From JAOPZW01 sp963707695 (GTDB lineage Bacteria > Actinomycetota > Thermoleophilia > Solirubrobacterales > Solirubrobacteraceae): a stretch of 64,000 bases of DNA. Below, in pieces: positions 50,919 to 59,678 of the stretch. A model generated the notes under the pieces. The model saw nothing but the letters and a program-made list of their open reading frames with translations. It was not told the DNA's origin and made no database searches. The number at the start of each line of letters is the position of its first letter. Positions within the stretch are counted from its first letter, which is position 1. The DNA lies in NCBI GenBank assembly GCA_963707695.1, contig CAVPQY010000006.1, positions 62,001 through 126,000 on the forward strand, written 5' to 3'. A program made the position numbers and the translations under genes.

Positions 50919-52282
50919 CGACCGCCACGCGCGTCGCCGTCGTCGTGGCGGTCCTGGCCATGGTGGGCGCGGGCCAGGGGGTCGCCGCGGCCGAGGCGAC
51001 GCGGTCCGGCCCCGGGGCCGCCGTCGTGGCGACGCGGCGCCTCGATGCCCGCCTGCTCGAGCTCACCGTGCGCACGCCCGCCCTCGCGGCGGAGACGCGC
51101 GTGCGCATCCTGCTGCCCACGGGCTACGCCGCCGCGCCCCGGCGGCGCTACCCGGTGCTCTACCTCCTGCACGGCGCGAGCGACGACGCCGGCGGCTGGA
51201 CGCGCTCCGGCGACGCCGAGCGGCTGACCGCCGGCAAGCCGCTGATCGTCGTCATGCCCGACGGCGGGCGCGGGGGCTGGTACACGAACTGGTACCAGGA
51301 CGGCGAGGGCGGCCAGCCGGCATGGGAGACCTACCACGTCGACCAGCTCGTCGGGCTCGTCGACCGGCGGTTCCGCACCGTCGCCGCGCGCCGCGGCCGG
51401 GCGATCGCCGGCCTCTCCATGGGCGGCTTCGGGGCGCTCAGCTACGCCGCGCGCCACCCCGACCGCTTCGCCGCCGCGGCCAGCTTCTCCGGCGGAGTCG
51501 ACCTGGAGGCGCGGGTCATGGGGCTCGCCGCCGGCCCGGTCGTGGTCGACGCGACGGCCGCCCAGGACGGCGGCCGCCCCGGCTCGGTCTTCGGCGACTT
51601 CACGACCCAGGGCATCCGCTGGCGCGGCCACAACCCGCCGGACCTGGCCGTCAACCTGCGCGGCCTCGCGCTGACGCTGCGCACCGGCGACGGCCTCCCC
51701 GGAGGACCGTTCGGCGGGGCCGCCCCCGACCTCATCGAGATCGGTGCGCACGTCATGAGCGTGAACGTGCACGAGCGCCTGCGCCGGCTCGGGATCCCCC
51801 ACGTGTGGGACGACTACGGCCCCGGCACGCACACGTGGCCGTACTGGGCGCGCGACCTGGAGCTGACGCTCCCGGGCCTGCTCCGGCGCTTCGCTCGCCC
51901 GGCCCGGGCGCCCCGCCGCGTCACCTACACCTCGACCGAGCCCGCCTACGCCGTCTACGGCTGGCGGGTCGCCGTGCGGCGGCCGGACGTCGAGTTCAGC
52001 ACGCTGCGGGACGCCGGCCCGCGCGGGTTCGCGCTCACCGGCAGCGCCCGCGCGACGGTCACGACCCCGGCTCGCTACCGCCCGGGCACGCCGGTGGCCG
52101 TGCGGATCGCCCGCGGCGGGGCGGTGACGCGGCGGGTCGTCGCGGCCGGCCGCGCGGGGCGCGTGCGGGTCGCCCTGCGCCTCGCTCCCGCGAACCGGTT
52201 CGACGAGGGCTCACCGCAGGCGGCCGCCGCGGGTCCCCGTCACCGCGCCACCGTGCGCGTGCGCCTCGCGCCGCAGCGCTGA
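50915..52282 (+). CDS. Secreted esterase (antigen-85/esterase-D-like)
   Basis: 455 residues. Signal peptide near 1-26 (AVVVAVLAMVGAGQGVAAAE), then an alpha/beta hydrolase with YPVLYLLHGASDDAGGW, nucleophile Ser in AGLSMGGFGALSYA, and a C-terminal His region GPGTHTWPYW. A ~110-residue beta-rich extension follows the hydrolase. Antigen-85-like enzymes use trehalose esters; here the substrate is unknown. GTG start, last gene of the TetR-CMD-SDR operon. Confidence 0.85.
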   Translation: MTTATRVAVVVAVLAMVGAGQGVAAAEATRSGPGAAVVATRRLDARLLELTVRTPALAAETRVRILLPTGYAAAPRRRYPVLYLLHGASDDAGGWTRSGDAERLTAGKPLIVVMPDGGRGGWYTNWYQDGEGGQPAWETYHVDQLVGLVDRRFRTVAARRGRAIAGLSMGGFGALSYAARHPDRFAAAASFSGGVDLEARVMGLAAGPVVVDATAAQDGGRPGSVFGDFTTQGIRWRGHNPPDLAVNLRGLALTLRTGDGLPGGPFGGAAPDLIEIGAHVMSVNVHERLRRLGIPHVWDDYGPGTHTWPYWARDLELTLPGLLRRFARPARAPRRVTYTSTEPAYAVYGWRVAVRRPDVEFSTLRDAGPRGFALTGSARATVTTPARYRPGTPVAVRIARGGAVTRRVVAAGRAGRVRVALRLAPANRFDEGSPQAAAAGPRHRATVRVRLAPQR

Positions 52283-52307
52283 CGGGGCCTCCGCGCCGCG
52301 GCCGCCG

Positions 52308-54587
52308 TCAGCCGCGTGCGGCCGCGACCGCCGCCTGCCCGAAGGCGATGCCGCCGTCGTTGGCCGGGAGGCGCTCGGGCACGAGGACCCGCAGCCCCAG
52401 CCGGGTGAGCTCGTCCGCGGTCAGCGTGAGCAGCAGCCGGTTCTGGAAGACGCCGCCCGAGAGGACCACGAGCTCGACGCCGGCGTTCGCCGCCGCGGCG
52501 GCGCAGGCGGCCGCGGTGGCGTGCGCGACCGCGCGGTGGAAGCGCGCCGAGACGACGGCCGGCGCGGCCCCGGTGCGGACGTCGTGGACGACCTCCAGGA
52601 CGAGGGCCCGCGCGTCGAGGTCGGGGCCGAGCGCGTAGGCGGAGGTCTCGGCGTCGTCGGCGACGGCCTCGAGCTCGACCGCGGCCTGGCCCTCGTAGGT
52701 CGTCACCGCCCGCAGCCCGCAGAGCGCCGCGACGGCGTCGAAGAGCCGGCCCATGCTCGTCGTCTCGGGCGCCGCGAACCCGGTCTCGGCCAGCCGCGCG
52801 ACGGCTGCCCAGCGGTCCTCGGGGACCGCGTCGCGCAGGGCCGCGGGCACCTCGGCGGCGCTCGCGCCGGCGGCGACGAGCCACGCGCATGCCATCCGCC
52901 ACGGCTCTCGGGCCGCGCGGTCGCCGCCCGGCAGCCGGACGGGGCTCAGGTGGGCCACGCGGCGGAAGGACCGCAGGTCGCCGACGAGGACCTCGCCGCC
53001 CCAGGCCGTGCCGTCGGGGCCGAGGCCGGTCCCGTCGTAGAGCGCCCCGACCGCCGGCCCCTGCAGGCCGTGCTCGGCCAGGCATGCGGCGAGGTGCGCG
53101 TGGTGGTGCTGCACCGCCACGAGCTCCACGCCCTCGCGCTCGAGCGCGTACGCCGTCGAGAGGTAGTCCGGGTGCAGGTCGTGCGCGACGACCTCCGGGA
53201 CGACGTCGAAGAGCCGCTCGAAGTGCGCGATCCCCTCGCGGAACGCCGTCAGCGTCTCGGCGTTGCGCAGGTCGCCGATGTGGTGGCCGACCCACGCGCG
53301 CGGCCCCTTGGCCAGGCAGAAGGTGCTCTTGAGCTCGGCCCCGCACGCGAGCACCGGCGCCCGGCACGCGACGGGGAGGGCCTCCGACGAGGGCACGAGC
53401 CCGCGCGAGCGCCGCAGGAGGGCCGGTCGCCCCCGCACGACGCGCGCGACGGAGTCGTCCGTGCGCGTGTGGATCGGCCGGTCGTGCAGCAGCACGGCGT
53501 CGGCCAGCGGGCCCAGGCGGCGCAGGGCGTCGTCGTCGCGGAACGCGATCGGCTCGTCGCTGACGTTGCCGCTCGTCAGCACGAGCGGGGCACCGACGCC
53601 GACGAGCAGCAGGTGGTGCAGCGGCGCGTAGGGGAGCATGACCCCCAGCTCGCGCGCCCCGGGTGCGACGGCGGGCGCGACGTCGGCCTCGGCGCGCCGC
53701 CGCGCCAGCACGATGGGACGGGCCGGCGAGGTCAGCAGCGCCACCTCCTCGTCGCCGAGCGCGACGAGCGCCCGCGCCGCCGCCACGTCGCCCGCCATGA
53801 GCGCGAACGGCTTCTCCTCGCGGTGCTTGCGCGCGCGCAGGCGCGCGACCGCCTCCGCGTCGCCGGCGCGGCAGGCGAGGTGGTAGCCGCCGAGCCCCTT
53901 GACCGCCACGACCGCCCCGGCGCGCAGCAGCGCCGCCGCCTCGGCGACGGCGTCCCCGCCCGCCTGCACGCCGCCGTCGCGCCACAGCCGTGCCCGCGGC
54001 CCGCAGGCCGGACACGCGTTCGGCTGGGCGTGGAAGCGCCGGTCCGCGGGGTCGTCGTACTCCCGCCGGCACGCGTCGCACATCGCGAACGCGGCCATCG
54101 TGGTCCGCGGCCGGTCGTAGGGGACGCCGCGCACGATCGTGAACCGCGGCCCGCAGTTCGTGCAGTTGACGAACGGGTAGCGGAAGCGCCGGTCGGCGGG
54201 GTCGAAGAGCTCGGCCAGGCAGTCGTCGCAGGTCGCGGCGTCGGCGGTGACGAGCGCGGCCGGCGCGCCGCCGGCCGAGCCGGCGATGGCGAAGCCGCGC
54301 CCGCCGCGCGCGGGGACGTCGCGCGTGCGGACGGCCTCGACACGGGCCAGCGGCGGGCCGTCCGCCGCCAGGCGCTCGAGGAAGCGCCCGACGGCGTCGG
54401 CCGGCCCCTCGACCTCGACCTCGACGCCGCGCGCGTCGTTGCGGACGAACCCGGTGAGCTGCAGCTCCGCGGCCAGGCGGTGGACGAAGGGCCGGAAGCC
54501 GACGCCCTGCACGACCCCCTCGACCCGGACGTTGGACCGGCGCGTCGCCGTGCCGGAGGCGGCCCCGGGCCGCAGCGTCCCGTCCAT
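52308..54587 (-). CDS. hypF: HypF, carbamoyltransferase for [NiFe]-hydrogenase maturation
   Basis: Makes the carbamoyl-adenylate that supplies the CN ligands of the NiFe site via HypE. 759 residues with all domains: acylphosphatase (VQGVGFRPFVHRLA, about 23-36), two C4 zinc fingers (CDDC...CTNC and CDAC...CPAC), a YrdC-like ATP-binding domain (GLGGYHLACRAGD) and a Kae1-like domain with HHHAHLA and LSGGVFQNRLL. ATG start; stop of the upstream SIS gene touches it (TGATG). Last gene of the visible hydrogenase operon. Confidence 0.95.
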   Translation of the reverse strand: MDGTLRPGAASGTATRRSNVRVEGVVQGVGFRPFVHRLAAELQLTGFVRNDARGVEVEVEGPADAVGRFLERLAADGPPLARVEAVRTRDVPARGGRGFAIAGSAGGAPAALVTADAATCDDCLAELFDPADRRFRYPFVNCTNCGPRFTIVRGVPYDRPRTTMAAFAMCDACRREYDDPADRRFHAQPNACPACGPRARLWRDGGVQAGGDAVAEAAALLRAGAVVAVKGLGGYHLACRAGDAEAVARLRARKHREEKPFALMAGDVAAARALVALGDEEVALLTSPARPIVLARRRAEADVAPAVAPGARELGVMLPYAPLHHLLLVGVGAPLVLTSGNVSDEPIAFRDDDALRRLGPLADAVLLHDRPIHTRTDDSVARVVRGRPALLRRSRGLVPSSEALPVACRAPVLACGAELKSTFCLAKGPRAWVGHHIGDLRNAETLTAFREGIAHFERLFDVVPEVVAHDLHPDYLSTAYALEREGVELVAVQHHHAHLAACLAEHGLQGPAVGALYDGTGLGPDGTAWGGEVLVGDLRSFRRVAHLSPVRLPGGDRAAREPWRMACAWLVAAGASAAEVPAALRDAVPEDRWAAVARLAETGFAAPETTSMGRLFDAVAALCGLRAVTTYEGQAAVELEAVADDAETSAYALGPDLDARALVLEVVHDVRTGAAPAVVSARFHRAVAHATAAACAAAAANAGVELVVLSGGVFQNRLLLTLTADELTRLGLRVLVPERLPANDGGIAFGQAAVAAARG

Positions 54588-55738
54588 CACCCCTCGACGA
54601 GCTCGCGCAGGACGTGCCACGCGCTGGCCTGCGCCTCCTGGATCCGCGGGATGTGCTCGGACCGCGTCACGACGAGGTGGTCGGCGAGGCGCTCGGCGGC
54701 GATCCGGCCGCCGTCGTAGCCGACGAGGGCGATCGTGGCCAGCCCGCGGCCCCGGGCCTCGGCCAGGGCGGCGATGACGTTCGCCGAGCCGCCGCTCGTC
54801 GAGAACGAGAGCAGGGTGTCGCCGGGGTGGCCGTAGGCGATGACCTGGCGCGCGAACATCGCCTCGACCCCGACGTCGTTCGCGACGGCGGTGAGGATCG
54901 ACGCGTCGGCGGTGAGGTCGACCGCCGGCCGGGCCTGCCAGGGTGGCGGCGGACGGCGCAGGTCCGCGACGGCGTCCATCGCGTCGGTCGCCGAGCCGCC
55001 GTTGCCGAGCGCCAGGACCTTGCCGCCCTGCGCGAAGCCGTCGCGCAGGGCGCCGGCCGCCGCGGCGAGCGCCTCGCGCCCGTCCGCGAGCGTCTGCGTG
55101 CGCAGGGCGCCGGCCTCCGCCGCCTTGGCCCGCACCGAGCCCGCCACGTCGGCGAGGATCGCGTCGAGGTCGTCCTCGGCCTCGCCCAGGAACGGGTAGA
55201 GGAAGGACGAGGCGCCGGCGTCGTGGCGCGGGCGCTCCGCTCGCCCGGTCAGCAGCCCGCGATGGTCGAAGAACACGTGCACGAGCTCCCACAGCACGTG
55301 GTACGTCGTCTCGATCTGCTCCTGGGCCACGAACGGGTCGGTCGTGGGGACCTCGAACTCCCACTCCGCCCCGACCGGCGCGAACGCGACGGTCAGGCAG
55401 CCGGTCGCCGCGGCCGCCCCCACGGCCGCGGCGACCTCGGCCCCCTGGCCGAAGGCCATGGCGACGTCGTCGGGGCGCGCCAGCAGCCCGACGTCCGCGC
55501 AAGGGACGCCGAGCGCCGGCAGGGCGCGCTTGCCGACGATGACCGGGTGCACGAACTCCACGGCGACGTGCCGGACGTCGCTCTCGTCCGCCGCCGAGGA
55601 GCCGAACGCGACGAGCCGCCCGCCGCGGGCGAAGCGCTCCGCCATCAGGTGGCAGAGGCGCGCCAGCCGGTCCGCCTCGGCGCCGAAGAACCGCTCGCCG
55701 CAGGCGACGCGCTCGTCGATCGCCGCGGCGGCGGGCAT
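54587..55738 (-). CDS. Double SIS-domain protein in hydrogenase operon
   Basis: 383 residues containing two sugar-isomerase (SIS) folds: one near 40-190 (RGGRLVAFGSSAADESDV) and one near 225-383 with GGKVLALGNGGSATDAMD and LLSFSTSGGSANVIAALAEA, the phosphosugar-binding pattern of GmhA-like proteins. As a maturation-operon member it could bind or shuttle a phosphosugar-like or nucleotide compound, or act as a scaffold; no role can be assigned. Overlaps hypB and hypF starts by 1 nt (TGATG). Confidence 0.78.
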   Translation of the reverse strand: MPAAAAIDERVACGERFFGAEADRLARLCHLMAERFARGGRLVAFGSSAADESDVRHVAVEFVHPVIVGKRALPALGVPCADVGLLARPDDVAMAFGQGAEVAAAVGAAAATGCLTVAFAPVGAEWEFEVPTTDPFVAQEQIETTYHVLWELVHVFFDHRGLLTGRAERPRHDAGASSFLYPFLGEAEDDLDAILADVAGSVRAKAAEAGALRTQTLADGREALAAAAGALRDGFAQGGKVLALGNGGSATDAMDAVADLRRPPPPWQARPAVDLTADASILTAVANDVGVEAMFARQVIAYGHPGDTLLSFSTSGGSANVIAALAEARGRGLATIALVGYDGGRIAAERLADHLVVTRSEHIPRIQEAQASAWHVLRELVEG

Positions 55739-56421
55739 CAGGCCGGCGCCCCCGCACGGTCGGGCAGCGCCACGAGCCAGTCGCGCAGCGCGTCGAGGCC
55801 CTCGCCGGTCCGCGCGCTCACGTGCAGCCGCTCGACGCCCGGGTGGACCGCGTCGAGGAAGCCGTCGAAGCGGTCCATGGAGAAGTCGACGTGCTCGAGC
55901 AGGTCGATCTTGTTGACGACCACGAGCTCGCACGCGCGGAACATGAGCGGGTACTTGCCCGGCTTGTCGTCGCCCTCCGTGACGGAGGACACCATGATGC
56001 GGGCGTCCTCGCCGAGGCGGAACTCCGCGGGGCAGACGAGGTTGCCGACGTTCTCGACGATGAGCAGGTCGAGGTCCTCGAGCGGCACCGAGGGCAGCGC
56101 GGAGCGCACCATGTTCGCGTCGAGGTGGCACTCGCCGCCGAAGCCGCTGCCGGTGTTGAGCTGCGTCACGGGGACGTGGAGGTGGGCCAGGCGGTCGGCG
56201 TCGAGGGACCCCTCGACGTCGCCCTCCAGCACGCCGACGCGCAGGTCGCCCAGGCCGTCGCGCAGCAGGCGCTCGAGCAGCGACGTCTTGCCGGCGCCGG
56301 GCGCGCTCATGACGTTGAGCACCGTCACGCCGTGGCGGTCGAAGTCGGCGCGGTTCGCGCGGGCGATCGTGGCGTTGGCGTCCAGCGCGTCCTCGACGAC
56401 CCTGACTCTCACGCGGTGCAT
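55738..56421 (-). CDS. hypB: HypB, nickel-insertion GTPase
   Basis: Delivers Ni to the hydrogenase large-subunit precursor with HypA, driven by GTP. 227 residues. P-loop SAPGAGKTSLLER (about 39-51), the Ni/Zn-binding Cys-His pair in GFGGECHLDA, ENVGNLVCPAEF, and the G4 NKIDLL. The N-terminal His-rich nickel-storage stretch of some HypB proteins is absent. ATG start, overlapping the hypA 3' end by 13 bp. Confidence 0.95.
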   Translation of the reverse strand: MHRVRVRVVEDALDANATIARANRADFDRHGVTVLNVMSAPGAGKTSLLERLLRDGLGDLRVGVLEGDVEGSLDADRLAHLHVPVTQLNTGSGFGGECHLDANMVRSALPSVPLEDLDLLIVENVGNLVCPAEFRLGEDARIMVSSVTEGDDKPGKYPLMFRACELVVVNKIDLLEHVDFSMDRFDGFLDAVHPGVERLHVSARTGEGLDALRDWLVALPDRAGAPA

Positions 56422-56768
56422 CCGGCCTCCTCGATCTCCGACACCTCGATGGACTCCACCTCGAGCTCCTCGCCGCTGACCACGGCGACGTCCGCGGTCC
56501 CGCAGGTGGGGCAGCGGAACGCCGGGACCTCGATCTCCCAGCCGCGGTCGCAGCCGTCGCAGCGCAGCCGCGCCGCGACGACCTCCTGCTCGAGCCGCGC
56601 GCCCTCGCAGACGGTCTCGCGCGAGACGATCCCGAAGGCGAACTCCAGTGCGTCGGGCACGACCTGGCGCAGGCGCCCGCAGCGGAGGCTCACGACCGTC
56701 ACCCGGCGCCCGTCGGCGTGCTTGACCGCGGTGTCCACGACGGCCGACGCGATCGAGAACTCGTGCAT
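56409..56768 (-). CDS. hypA: HypA, nickel metallochaperone
   Basis: 119 residues. Starts MHE, giving the nickel ligands His2 and Glu3. The zinc site is two CxxC pairs, Cys70/Cys73 and Cys86/Cys89. A typical acidic C-terminus rich in Glu follows. Partner of HypB, encoded next. ATG start overlaps the protease stop by one base. Confidence 0.95.
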   Translation of the reverse strand: MHEFSIASAVVDTAVKHADGRRVTVVSLRCGRLRQVVPDALEFAFGIVSRETVCEGARLEQEVVAARLRCDGCDRGWEIEVPAFRCPTCGTADVAVVSGEELEVESIEVSEIEEAGCTA

Positions 56769-57280
56769 CAGGCCTGGTAGGCGGCGTCCGTCCGCAGCTC
56801 GTCGAGCGTCTCGGCCACGACGCCCAGCGCGCGCTCGACGGCGGCCTCGACCGGCGGCGTGAGCCCGAGGCCGACGTCGTCGACCTCGCCCGGCTCGCAC
56901 CCGATGACGACGACCTTGCCCGAGAACCCGCCGATCGCGTTGACGAAGCGCAGGACGGTCGCCGGATCCATGCCGTGCGGGTTGATGACCTCGCCGTCCT
57001 CGATCGGGCCGCCGTAGTCGGCGAGCTCGGGCTCGAGGACGTAGAGGGTCCCGGGCGAGCCGCCCTGGCGCGAGGCGTCGAGCAGCACGAGCGCGTCGTA
57101 GCCGCGCATGAGCTCGTAGGCGAGGTCGAGCCCGCCCGTGCCGAAGTCCATCACGGTCACGCCCTCGGGGACGCCGCGGGCCTCGAGGCGGCGCGCGCAC
57201 TCCGCGCCGAAGGCGTCGTCCTGCAGCCAGGCGTTGCCGACCCCGGCGACGAGGACCTGCTTCACGAGCTCGGGCGTCAT
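56768..57280 (-). CDS. Hydrogenase maturation endopeptidase
   Basis: Nickel-dependent protease (HycI/HyaD-like) that cleaves the C-terminal extension of the large subunit after Ni insertion. 170 residues. Family signature VAGVGNAWLQDDAFG (about 11-25) with the first acidic metal ligand, a strand carrying D in DFGTGGLDL, LLDAS, and His102 in INPHGM. The expected cleavage site is present in the large subunit. The stop of the upstream 362-aa gene overlaps the start by 4 bp. Confidence 0.92.
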   Translation of the reverse strand: MTPELVKQVLVAGVGNAWLQDDAFGAECARRLEARGVPEGVTVMDFGTGGLDLAYELMRGYDALVLLDASRQGGSPGTLYVLEPELADYGGPIEDGEVINPHGMDPATVLRFVNAIGGFSGKVVVIGCEPGEVDDVGLGLTPPVEAAVERALGVVAETLDELRTDAAYQA

Positions 57281-58365
57281 GGTCCGGCCACCTCCACCTC
57301 CGTGGGCTTGAAGTACAGGTACCGGCCGATGTCGCGCATGAGGTCCTGGCCGGGGTCGTCGTCGACCGTCACGCAGAGGTGGACCTCGTCGTCGTAGTCG
57401 ACGAGGATCCGCTCGATCGTCGCGCTGCGACCCTCGAGCAGGTGGTCCTGCGCGTTGCGGTTGCGCTCGGGGCGCAGCACGACGTGGCCGCCGCGGGTGA
57501 ACGACCGGCCGTCGACCACGACCGCCTCCTCGCCGCGGACGTCGGTGTCGGCGCCGTCCTGGGCCGGCTCCGGGTCCCTGACGGTCACGCGCCCGTGCAG
57601 GTCCATGATGTCCTGCGGCGTGGCGCCGACGGCGCGCGCGATCATCGCCTTGACGGCCGGGTCGGCGTCGCCGAGCTCGCGGCGCTCACCGTCGCTCAGC
57701 GCCAGGACGTGGAGCAGCAGCGCCTCCTCGATCTCGGTCGAGTCGAACAGGCTCCCGCGGCTCTCGGGCGCGATCTCGGGGTGGTCGGGCAGCATGATGG
57801 CCGCGCCCAGGACCGCGTCGTCCGCCGCCGTGGCGAGCACCGGGAAGGTGTTGACGTTCGCGCACGTCATGACCGCCGTCGCGGCGTCCTCGGGCGGCGA
57901 GATGGGTGACATGAACCGCCCGCCCGTCCCGCAGCGCACGACGACGTGCGTCGACAGCAGCGAGGAGGCCAGGGCCTCGGTCCGGGTCAGGTCGTCGGCG
58001 ACCTCGGTCGTGTTCTCCACGGCCACGGTCACCCGGACCAGCCCGCCGAAGTCCTCGGTCGTCATCCACGCCCGCCCGCGCACCGGCCCGCAGGCGAACT
58101 CGACGACGCCCTCCTCGAGCAGCTCGACCCGCTGCGCCTCGGCGCCCTGGAGGAAGTGCACGGTCGCGCTGAACTCGGCCGTCCCCGTCGCGATGCACTG
58201 CAGCTTGAGCCGGTCGAACGTGTGCGGGCTGCCGGCGGCGTAGGCCGCCGGGTAGACGATGCCGAACGGCGTCGGCGTCGCGTTCTTCGTCGCGCTCGGC
58301 GTGTACGGGTAGAGCTGGTGGCCCTCCCAGAGCAGGGTGTCGACGAGCTCGTCGAGCCGGCTCAT
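57277..58365 (-). CDS. Uncharacterised hydrogenase-operon protein (362 aa)
   Basis: Not recognised as a named family. 362 residues, soluble, with few cysteines (no cluster motif). Visible features: a tyrosine/proline-rich N-terminus (LYPYTPSATKNATPTPFG), a beta-rich body, and an acidic region before the C-terminal GRYLYFKPTEVEV. Both ends overlap neighbours by 4 bp, so expression is coupled to the protease and the DUF6084-like gene. Its place among maturation genes suggests an assembly or activity role, but the sequence gives no mechanism. Confidence 0.8.
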   Translation of the reverse strand: MSRLDELVDTLLWEGHQLYPYTPSATKNATPTPFGIVYPAAYAAGSPHTFDRLKLQCIATGTAEFSATVHFLQGAEAQRVELLEEGVVEFACGPVRGRAWMTTEDFGGLVRVTVAVENTTEVADDLTRTEALASSLLSTHVVVRCGTGGRFMSPISPPEDAATAVMTCANVNTFPVLATAADDAVLGAAIMLPDHPEIAPESRGSLFDSTEIEEALLLHVLALSDGERRELGDADPAVKAMIARAVGATPQDIMDLHGRVTVRDPEPAQDGADTDVRGEEAVVVDGRSFTRGGHVVLRPERNRNAQDHLLEGRSATIERILVDYDDEVHLCVTVDDDPGQDLMRDIGRYLYFKPTEVEVAGP

Positions 58366-59030
58366 CGCAGGAGCTCCGCCACCAGCGCGTCGAAGGAGTG
58401 GTGCCCGTCGGCCGCCTTGCGCGCCGCGAGCGCGTCGAGCGTGGCGGTGTCGAGCCGGACCCACCCGCCGCCCGGGTAGTAGGCGTCCATCACGCGCTTC
58501 CAGGCGGCGACGGGCATGCGCCAGCGCGCCGTGCAGCTCCACGGGACCTGCGCGACCTGCAGGCGGTCGGCCGCCCCGCTGTAGAGCACCATGCCGTTGA
58601 AGAGGAACGAGAGCGGGACCTCGCCGCCCGACAGCGAGTAGAAGTACTTGCTCGCCGCGACCTCGAGGTCGTACGTGCACGGGACCTCGACCGCGAACGA
58701 GGTCGCGCCGGTGAAGCCCGGGACGAGCGCCGACACGTGCGCCCAGCGGAGCGCCTGCGTCGTCGACGCCCACCGCTCGGGCGGCCCGAAGAGCTCCACC
58801 AGCCGCGCCTGGGTCTCGGGGTCGTAGGCCCGTCGCGCCGGGTCGATCTGGATCTGGGTCGAGAGCGCGATCGTGTGGATCGGGCGCCCGAGCGGGTCCT
58901 CGACGTGGAGGTCGAAGCGCAGCGTCGGGCTGGCCGTGAACGGCACGGGCCCGACGCCGAGGACCGAGAAGACGGGCTCGGTCGCGGGGGGCTCGACCGA
59001 CATCCCGCCCACCGGCGCGTCGACGCTCAC
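58362..59030 (-). CDS. DUF6084-like protein in hydrogenase operon
   Basis: 222 residues resembling the uncharacterised DUF6084 proteins that accompany group 1h hydrogenases. Beta-rich body with a conserved GPVPFTASPTLRFDLHVED near the N-terminus, WASTTQALRWAHVSALVPGF, and YYPGGGWVRLD near the C-terminus. The GTG at 59030 is chosen because it gives the same 4-bp overlap (GTGA) used throughout this operon; an ATG at 59003 is the alternative. No metal-binding motif seen. Confidence 0.78.
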   Translation of the reverse strand: MSVDAPVGGMSVEPPATEPVFSVLGVGPVPFTASPTLRFDLHVEDPLGRPIHTIALSTQIQIDPARRAYDPETQARLVELFGPPERWASTTQALRWAHVSALVPGFTGATSFAVEVPCTYDLEVAASKYFYSLSGGEVPLSFLFNGMVLYSGAADRLQVAQVPWSCTARWRMPVAAWKRVMDAYYPGGGWVRLDTATLDALAARKAADGHHSFDALVAELLR

Positions 59031-59678
59031 GAGACCGGGGCCTTCGCCCGCAGGTCGGCGAAGAAGGCGGCGATCGCGTCCTCGAGGCCCTTGCCGCCGC
59101 TGATGCCCTCCCAGCGCGACTTGACGAGCCCGACGAGCCGGTAGGCCTGGTCGGTCGGGACGATCGCGTACTGGTGCTCGGCGGCCGGTGCGGTTGACGA
59201 TGAGCGCCTCCGCGTCGGGCTCGAGGCGGTCGAGCACGGGGTTGGCCTCGCAGAGCGCGTCCCAGGCCGTGAGCTCGAGCTCGGACTCCGTGGCGCCCGC
59301 GGGGCTGGGGTAGAGGGCGACGACCGAGCCCGTCACGCTGCTGCGCAGCAGGAAGGCCAGGCCGATCGGGATCTGGAACGCCGTCCACACCTCGTCCGGC
59401 ATGACGAAGTCCTCGAGCCACAGCGTCCGCACGCCGGGCGGCCGGAACTCCGGGTCGCCCGAGCGCATCGACCAGCACGTCTCGCAGACGCAGATGATCC
59501 GCCGCTCGTCGAGCTGCAGGAGGTGGCGGTGGTCCTCGCCGATCGAGAGCGGGCACAGCTCGCAGTGCGCGGTCTCGGCCCGGGGCGTCGCGGAACCCGC
59601 CCCCGCCCGCCCGGCGGGTCGGGCGCCCGCCCACGCGGCCATGCGGCGCAGGCCCGCCGGCGCCGGGGTCGTCGTCAT
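59027..59678 (-). pseudogene. DUF5947-like gene with +1 frameshift
   Basis: Two frames join to a ~217-residue DUF5947-like protein. The N-terminal part carries the metal-binding-like cysteines CELC and CVCETCW (within about 35-75), reminiscent of a zinc or Fe-S site. Near 59182-59190 one extra base in ACCGGCC shifts frame: upstream reads to LIVNR, downstream continues EHQYAIVPTDQAY to a stop that overlaps the DUF6084-like start. The total span is one base over a multiple of three. Could be sequencing error or real inactivation. Confidence 0.7.
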
